A DNA stretch of 64,000 nt, taken from positions 434,001 through 498,000 of the forward strand of contig NZ_JAARLZ010000001.1 of assembly GCF_011759365.1 (NCBI RefSeq). Direction: 5' to 3'. Below the pieces are notes generated by a model, which was not told the DNA's origin, made no database searches, and saw nothing but the letters and a program-made list of their open reading frames with translations. The position numbers were made by a program, and so were the translations under genes. This DNA comes from Luteibacter anthropi. GTDB taxonomy: Bacteria > Pseudomonadota > Gammaproteobacteria > Xanthomonadales > Rhodanobacteraceae. This document shows positions 57,952 through 64,000 of this stretch, piece by piece; within the stretch, counting starts at the first letter, position 1; each line of letters opens with the position of its first letter.

Positions 57952-58075
57952 ATTCCCTATGAATGTAAGGATTTGGCTGGCGGGTTCTACGCTGAGAGTC
58001 AATTTCCTTTCGTTCGTGAGGATTTTGGATGCATCTACGTGCTAACCGCTCATATTCCTTATGATCGTAAGGAAT
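57952..58075. promoter_or_regulatory. Operator repeats upstream of the second HipB-type gene
   Basis: Two related inverted repeats: ATTCCCTATGAATGTAAGGAT at 57952-57972 and the better palindrome ATTCCTTA, 6 bases, TAAGGAAT at 58054-58075. Both are AT-rich, share half sites with CCTTA/TAAGG and lie upstream of an XRE gene starting at 58130, so they are likely autoregulatory operators. A small open frame across this region (57922-58188) has no coding support. Confidence 0.65.
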
Positions 58076-58129
58076 TCATCGGCTATCGTGAGGCGCAGCC
58101 ATTAATCCGCACGAACACGAGGAATTGGG

Positions 58130-58393
58130 ATGAAGATCCGACTGAACTCCGCCAGGGAGCTGGGTCCCCTGGTCAGGGGAGCCCGTAAGGCTCAGGGTCT
58201 GCGCCAGGACGCCACGGCGGAAGGCATCGGAGTGAGCGAGAACTTCCTCGCCAAGGTCGAGCGGGGCGGCGAAAGCGTCCAGTGGGGCAAGTTGTTCGAC
58301 GTACTGAACGAATTGGGCCTTTATGTCGAGATCGATGTGCCGGAAGCGGCCGTATCCATGGCGCAGAGGCGCCAGCGGGAAACTCCACGATGA
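58130..58393 (+). CDS. XRE family HipB-like antitoxin
   Basis: 87 residues: MKIRLNSARELGPLVRGARKAQGLRQDATAEGIGVSENFLAKVERGGESVQWGKLFDVLNELGLYVEID. The helix-turn-helix and the C-terminal LGLYVEID segment match HipB-type antitoxins. A GAGGA ribosome site lies 7 bases before the ATG. The kinase-like partner gene lies 210 bases downstream, unusually far for a toxin-antitoxin pair, with its own inverted repeat in the gap. Confidence 0.85.
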   Translation: MKIRLNSARELGPLVRGARKAQGLRQDATAEGIGVSENFLAKVERGGESVQWGKLFDVLNELGLYVEIDVPEAAVSMAQRRQRETPR

Positions 58394-58539
58394 GTGACGC
58401 GGTCATTCCCGCTCCACGCTCTAAGGTGAGTCGTACTGCCTGCGTACGACCGCTTATGTCGTGATCAAGGAGATGGTGGACCGCATGCTACGGACTTAGC
58501 GATAAGGAGGGGGCGTGGGTGAGGTCAGGGCTCGCCTAC

Positions 58540-58603
58540 TTAGGCAGTATAATATGCGTTATACGGAAAGATCCTGGCCTTATTGTGATATAAAAGTGCC
58601 TAA
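58540..58603 (+). promoter_or_regulatory. Inverted repeat and promoter-like sequence before the second hipA
   Basis: TTAGGCA (58540-58546) and TGCCTAA (58597-58603) face each other across an AT-rich stretch that holds TATAAT-like GTATAATATG and GATATAAAAG, directly before the hipA start codon. This is consistent with a separate promoter for the toxin gene, or with a transcript folding to occlude its start. Confidence 0.45.
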
Positions 58604-59893
58604 ATGACCCATTTGGCCCACATTGAAATCTGGATGGACGGCGTCTGGCGGGAGGCGGCGGTCGTTTCTCTGCGCGATCCGTCCGAACGTGGGTGGGAGG
58701 CGGGTACAGATGTCGGCTATGGGTTGATCTATCTATTCGACTTCATGGGCCGGAACGATGCGGCCGCCGTGGGGGTCAATGCGCCCGTGGCGCTGCAAAC
58801 CTACACCCAAAGCACCTGGCCGCCTTACCTGATCGATCTCTTGCCCCAGGGGTTCGGGCGACAGCGGCTGCTTCGGCAGATGGGCTTGCCTGAAACCGCA
58901 GGGGCATCGGCCGACTGGGCGCTGTTGTCCGTGGGTGCGGGCAACCCTGTCGGCAACGTGCGCATCCGCGAGGCCGCCGAGCGCTTTGGGCGCCATGTAG
59001 TGGATGACCGGACGGGATTCGCCTGGGATGAGATCGTCGCTCGCGATGGCAACTTCATCGACTACCTGGCGGCCCATGGAATGTTTATCGGTGGCTCGTC
59101 GGGGGTGCAGGGCGAGTGGCCCAAGCTGCTCCTGGCCGAGGGACGTGATGGTCTGTTCTACCTCGATCATGCACTGCCTGATGACGAGGTGGCGAAACAC
59201 TGGCTGGTGAAGTTCGCGGTCGGGACGCATGCGGCCACGGTGTCGATCCTTCGACAGGAAGCGCTCTACATGGTGCTGGCCCGAAAGCTTGGCCTTCATG
59301 TATACGGCGAACTGCGTTATGCCCCGGGCGTGCTCTTTGTTCCCCGCTTTGATCGCGAGGTCGAAGGCGGGCGCGTCACGCGCCATGCTCAGGAGAGCGC
59401 GGCGTCGCTATGCGAAGTTCCCGGGTTCGGCGTGGCGCCGTCGCACAATGAAGTCTGCCGACGACTGGGCAACGTCTGCACGGAACCGCTTCGGGACATT
59501 GCCGAGTACCTTCGTCGTGACGTGGCGAACGTCGCCCTGGGCAACAAGGACAACCACGCGCGCAACACGGCTATCCAGCGCCGTGCCGATGGCTTCATCG
59601 GCCTGACGCCCTTGTTTGATTTCGCGCCGATGATGCTGCACCCGGACGGTATTGCGCGACGCATGCGCTGGGCGGAAGACGATCTTGGCCATCCCGTGTG
59701 GCGTAGCGCCGTACGTCAGGCTGCCGAGGCGGGCGGCGTTCCCGAGGAGCCTTTGCTTGACGCGCTCACTGGCATGTTGCCGGCCCTTAAGGCGTTGCGT
59801 GCGAACGCGCTTGCGCTTGGCGTGGATGAGGCGGTGATGGACATGCAGCGCGCGACAATCGAGAACGTCGTGCGCCAGATCGAGGCGTTCTGA
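58604..59893 (+). CDS. hipA: HipA family kinase
   Basis: 429 residues. An N-terminal beta-rich HipA domain (MTHLAHIEIWMDGVWREAAVVSLRDPSERGW, TYTQSTWPPYLIDLLPQGFGRQRLL) leads to the kinase-like core with IGGSSGVQGEWPKLLLAEG (phosphate loop), KFAVGTHAATVSILRQEALYMVLARKLGL, VALGNKDNHARNTAIQRRADGFIGLTPLFDFAPMMLHP (catalytic loop and DFG-like position). It has no obvious membrane segments. The partners are the XRE gene upstream and a second XRE gene 2 bases downstream, a three-gene toxin-antitoxin-like arrangement. Confidence 0.88.
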   Translation: MTHLAHIEIWMDGVWREAAVVSLRDPSERGWEAGTDVGYGLIYLFDFMGRNDAAAVGVNAPVALQTYTQSTWPPYLIDLLPQGFGRQRLLRQMGLPETAGASADWALLSVGAGNPVGNVRIREAAERFGRHVVDDRTGFAWDEIVARDGNFIDYLAAHGMFIGGSSGVQGEWPKLLLAEGRDGLFYLDHALPDDEVAKHWLVKFAVGTHAATVSILRQEALYMVLARKLGLHVYGELRYAPGVLFVPRFDREVEGGRVTRHAQESAASLCEVPGFGVAPSHNEVCRRLGNVCTEPLRDIAEYLRRDVANVALGNKDNHARNTAIQRRADGFIGLTPLFDFAPMMLHPDGIARRMRWAEDDLGHPVWRSAVRQAAEAGGVPEEPLLDALTGMLPALKALRANALALGVDEAVMDMQRATIENVVRQIEAF

Positions 59894-59895
59894 TC

Positions 59896-60204
59896 GTGGA
59901 CAAGCGCTTCCATCCCATGTCGGCGAGCGAGCAACTCGAAGTGCGGCTGGCCTTGCTTGAGGACATCGAGGGCCATCCCGATCGTCCGGTGGCCGATACC
60001 ATCCGGTTCATACGCACCACACTGCGTCTGACGATCGCCGAGTACGCGAAGCTGTGCGGCGTCTCGGCGCGAGGGCTTGCCGATATCGAGCGTGGCCTCA
60101 CGAGCCCCACGCTGGATACCGTGGCGAAGCTGCTGAAGCCCATGGGCCTGCGAGTAGGTGTCATGACGCGAAAGCAGATGGATCGTTCCGGAGGCACCGG
60201 GTAA
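59896..60204 (+). CDS. XRE family regulator, second antitoxin-like partner of HipA
   Basis: 102 residues starting at GTG two bases after the hipA stop. The helix-turn-helix reads RFIRTTLRLTIAEYAKLCGVSARGLADIERGLTSPTLDTVAKLLKPMGLRVGVM, of the HipB/XRE kind. Because an XRE gene also precedes hipA, the module has two DNA-binding partners. It is followed by a strong terminator shared with rpoD. Confidence 0.88.
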   Translation: MDKRFHPMSASEQLEVRLALLEDIEGHPDRPVADTIRFIRTTLRLTIAEYAKLCGVSARGLADIERGLTSPTLDTVAKLLKPMGLRVGVMTRKQMDRSGGTG

Positions 60205-60230
60205 ACCCCGGTACCCTGGCTCCGACAAAA

Positions 60231-60260
60231 AGAAAACGCCCGCTTGCGCGGGCGTTTCTT
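60231..60260. terminator. Bidirectional terminator between the HipA module and rpoD
   Basis: A 10-bp perfect stem AAACGCCCGC/GCGGGCGTTT with TTGC loop has A-rich sequence on one side (AAAAAGAAAA) and TTTCTT on the other, so it can end both the plus-strand XRE transcript and the minus-strand rpoD transcript. Confidence 0.9.
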
Positions 60261-60283
60261 CATCTACTTTTCGTCGCTACCGA

Positions 60284-62152
<1,869 letters not shown>

Positions 62153-62330
62153 GCCGACCGCCGCGGGGGTTACAGGAACCGATCAGTATAGTCATTTGAT
62201 GATTTTTTGACCAGTTTTCAAGTGGATCGGCCTCATCGGGGGTACGCAAAAATCGCGCCAGAACGGCCATTTGGGCCAAACGGACACGATCCGGTGAGGA
62301 GGAAGGGGCCTTTCGCCCCATGGGATGACC

Positions 62331-62771
62331 TCAGCGCACCTCCAGACGGAAGGTGACCGGGCCATCGTTGATCAGGTGAACCTTCATATGGGCCCCGAAC
62401 CGGCCGGTTTCCACCCCGGGGTGGGCTTTCCGGGCCAGGGCGACCAGGTGATCGAACCATCGCAGGCCTTCTTCGGGCGGGGCGGCGCTGGTGAAGCTGG
62501 GGCGCATGCCCTTGCGGGTGTCGGCGGCCAGGGTGAACTGGCTCACCAGCAGCAGGCCGCCGCCCGTGTCGTTCAGGCTCAGGTTCATCTTGCCCTCCGC
62601 GTCGGAGAACACCCGGTAGCCGAGCAGGCGCTCCAGCATGCGCTGGCACTGGGCTTCGCCGTCGCCGGGCTCCACCGCCACGAGCGCAAGCAGGCCGGCG
62701 CCAATGGCGCCCACGGTCTCGTCGTCCACATCGACTCGCGCGGATTCGACGCGCTGGATCAGTGCAATCAT
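62331..62771 (-). CDS. dtd: D-aminoacyl-tRNA deacylase
   Basis: 146 residues: [52 protein letters not shown] and the active-site motifs [20 protein letters not shown] (SQFTLA) and [11 protein letters not shown] (the NxGPVT cross-subunit Gly-cisPro motif), typical of Dtd. It hydrolyses D-aminoacyl-tRNA, in the cytoplasm, as a homodimer. Upstream of rpoD on the same strand with a 178-base gap; downstream gene direction is the same. Confidence 0.93.
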   Translation of the reverse strand: MIALIQRVESARVDVDDETVGAIGAGLLALVAVEPGDGEAQCQRMLERLLGYRVFSDAEGKMNLSLNDTGGGLLLVSQFTLAADTRKGMRPSFTSAAPPEEGLRWFDHLVALARKAHPGVETGRFGAHMKVHLINDGPVTFRLEVR

Positions 62772-62933
62772 GGAAATCCGTAGCGGCTGATGGCGCCATA
62801 GCTTAAGGGAGGAACGCGCCCCGGGCGATTCGGTTCACAGCGGCCTGGATGCCCGGGGTGGTCATTCGTTCAATAAAACGCGCTGCGCTGCCTGCGCCCC
62901 ACTTCCCGGCGCCCTTCTCCTAAACTTCCCCGG

Positions 62934-63842
62934 ATGCGTCCGGATATCTACCTCCTCTATCTCCTGCTGCGCCTCGTCAGCTTCCTGCCCCTGCGTACGA
63001 TCCACGCGGCCGGCGCCTGGATCGGCCGGCGCTCGCTGGCCTCGCGCTCGCGCAGCGCGCGCTACACGGCGGTGAACCTCAAGCTCACCCGTCCGGAACT
63101 GACGGAAGCGGCGCGTGCCGCCCTGCTCAGGGAGACGATGGAAGACTCCGGGCGCTCGGTGACCGAAGTAGCCGCCATCTGGGGCGGTGGTGCCGAGACA
63201 TCGCTCGGGCTCGTGCGTGAGGTGGTCGGTGGTGAGTTGTTCGAGGCGGCGCTGGCTTCGGGCAAGGGCGTCATCATCGCCGCGCCGCACCTGGGCTGCT
63301 GGGAGCTGCTGAACTACTGGCTGTGCAGCAAGACGCCCATGGCGATCCTGTATCGGCCGCCGCGCATCGAGGCCATCGAGGCCCTGCTGCGCAAGGTGCG
63401 CGGCAAGCTGGCGCCGGAACAGGTGCGTGCCGAGGGCGCGGGGGTGCGCACGCTGTTCAAGCGCCTGGGTGCCGGTGGCACGGTGGGGATACTGCCAGAC
63501 CAGAAGCCGCGCGAGGGCGAAGGCGAGTTTGCGCCGTTCTTCGGAGTGGATGCGCTGACCATGGTGCTCTTGCCACGGCTTGCCGCGCGCACCGGGGCCA
63601 CGGTGCTTTTCAGCTTCGCCGAGCGGCTGCCGGAGGGCCGGGGCTTTCGCATCCATGTACTGCCCGCGCCCGAAGGCATCGACAGCACCGACCTCAAGCT
63701 GGCCTGCGCGGCGCTGAACCGTGGCGTGGAGCAGTGCGTGGAGCGCGCCTTCACGCAGTACCAGTGGCACTACAAGCGCTATACCGCCTACGACCGTGCC
63801 GACCCCTACCGGACGATCAACCCTTTCGCGCCAGGCGATTGA
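62934..63842 (+). CDS. Lysophospholipid/lipid A acyltransferase (LpxL/HtrB-like)
   Basis: 302 residues. An N-terminal membrane helix (DIYLLYLLLRLVSFLPLRTIHAAGAWIG) precedes the acyltransferase domain with the HX4E signature in AAPHLGCWELLNYW; GAGVRTLFKRLGAGGTVGILPDQKPREGEGEFAPFFGVDALTMVLLPRLAARTGATVLF contains the substrate-binding DQ motif. This is the LpxL/LpxM/HtrB fold; it adds a secondary acyl chain to lipid A or a related lipid. It faces the partial gene at 63817 and the two ends overlap by 26 bases. Confidence 0.88.
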   Translation: MRPDIYLLYLLLRLVSFLPLRTIHAAGAWIGRRSLASRSRSARYTAVNLKLTRPELTEAARAALLRETMEDSGRSVTEVAAIWGGGAETSLGLVREVVGGELFEAALASGKGVIIAAPHLGCWELLNYWLCSKTPMAILYRPPRIEAIEALLRKVRGKLAPEQVRAEGAGVRTLFKRLGAGGTVGILPDQKPREGEGEFAPFFGVDALTMVLLPRLAARTGATVLFSFAERLPEGRGFRIHVLPAPEGIDSTDLKLACAALNRGVEQCVERAFTQYQWHYKRYTAYDRADPYRTINPFAPGD

Positions 63843-64000
63843 GGAAGACGGTCATTTCCTTTTCGGCCTGCTTGTCGCCGCGTGCCGCGGCGGCTTCGAT
63901 GCCCTTGCGCCACGCATCGGCGGCGCCGGCTTCGTCGTCTTTCGCCAGCAGGGCCTTGCCCAGCAGCTTCCACGCCGCCGAATAGGCCGGGTCGAACACC
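63817..64000 (-). CDS. C-terminal part of a TPR-like protein, start outside window
   Basis: About 60 residues visible, from MFDPAYSAAWKLLGKALLAKDDEAGAADAWRKGIEAAAARGDKQAEKEMTVFLNRLARKG to the stop; the gene begins beyond the window's right edge. The helical pattern with YSAAWKLLGKALLAKDDEAGAADAWRKGIEAA is tetratricopeptide-like, suggesting a protein-protein interaction protein. The C-terminal coding bases overlap the lipid acyltransferase gene on the other strand. Confidence 0.65.
   Translation of the reverse strand, partial: VFDPAYSAAWKLLGKALLAKDDEAGAADAWRKGIEAAAARGDKQAEKEMTVFLNRLARKG

Noticed and set aside
57922-58188. An 88-residue open frame upstream of the second HipB-like gene
   Set aside because: It overlaps both operator palindromes and the start of the XRE gene; no ribosome site or homology.
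62290-62325. Terminator behind dtd (GGGGCCTTTCGCCCC)
   Set aside because: The stem is short, and no T tract is seen on the minus strand.

Overview
The window is a chromosomal segment of a high-GC gammaproteobacterium, most likely of the order Xanthomonadales (Lysobacterales), family Rhodanobacteraceae (Luteibacter/Dyella-like). The grounds are an rpoD of the proteobacterial type, a DUF3348/DUF802/OmpA/DUF2894 cluster, an RstA/RstB pair divergent from a MipA-like porin, a large TonB-dependent receptor inside a carbohydrate locus, and abundant GTAGGAGCGCGCC-type REP hairpins. The genus call is inference; no rRNA is present.

Layout. 1-4.1 kb: the tail of a membrane glycosyltransferase, a four-copy tandem repeat with hairpins, a YrbL-like kinase and an LTA-synthase-type sulfatase. 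4.3-9.6 kb: a YtrA-type GntR/ABC transporter operon with its palindromic operator and an S9 peptidase. 9.7-17.2 kb: an OmpA-domain membrane protein, a BtuFDC-type importer operon, a DUF3011 lipoprotein, a MipA/OmpV porin, and RstA/RstB. 17.1-19.6 kb: a repeat-rich island in which two arms of about 360 bp in inverted orientation, with REP hairpins, enclose two overlapping 96-residue genes of unknown function. 19.65-23.8 kb: a four-gene operon (DUF3348, DUF802, OmpA/MotB-like, DUF2894) that looks like an ion-driven MotAB/ZorAB-type motor. 23.9-32.9 kb: MFS/TetR, a methyltransferase, small metabolic genes, LysR, an esterase, hipBA and DUF1428.

33.0-47.5 kb is one long co-directional locus: glucokinase, GH20 hexosaminidase, TonB-dependent receptor, APC permease, GH2 exo-glucosaminidase-like enzyme, LacI regulator, sulfotransferase and a fused ATP sulfurylase/APS kinase. 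A perfect 14-bp LacI-type palindrome overlaps a consensus -35 box in front of it. The first six genes fit uptake and breakdown of chito-/glucosamine oligosaccharides; the last two make PAPS and sulfate an unknown acceptor. 47.5-52.1 kb holds an ECF sigma/anti-sigma-like pair, a serine hydrolase, AraC and an oxidoreductase.

52.2-57.8 kb is a horizontally acquired, lower-GC island: a 3' tRNA-like remnant, a decayed IS3 element, and a six-gene minus-strand operon for a bacterial ubiquitin-like conjugation pathway, ending next to a tRNA-Ile(CAT) gene. In transcription order the operon encodes a membrane/zinc-finger/OB-fold-like protein, a J-domain protein, an E1, a single-domain ubiquitin-like protein ending in Gly, an E2 with a C-terminal zinc ribbon, and a JAMM isopeptidase. 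It is related in logic to the Bil/Bub antiphage systems but carries a J-domain and a membrane/OB-fold component, and is the most interesting feature here. 57.9-60.2 kb has a second HipBA module with two XRE genes; 60.2-64 kb is core genome (rpoD, dtd, a lauroyl-type acyltransferase, the end of a TPR-like gene).
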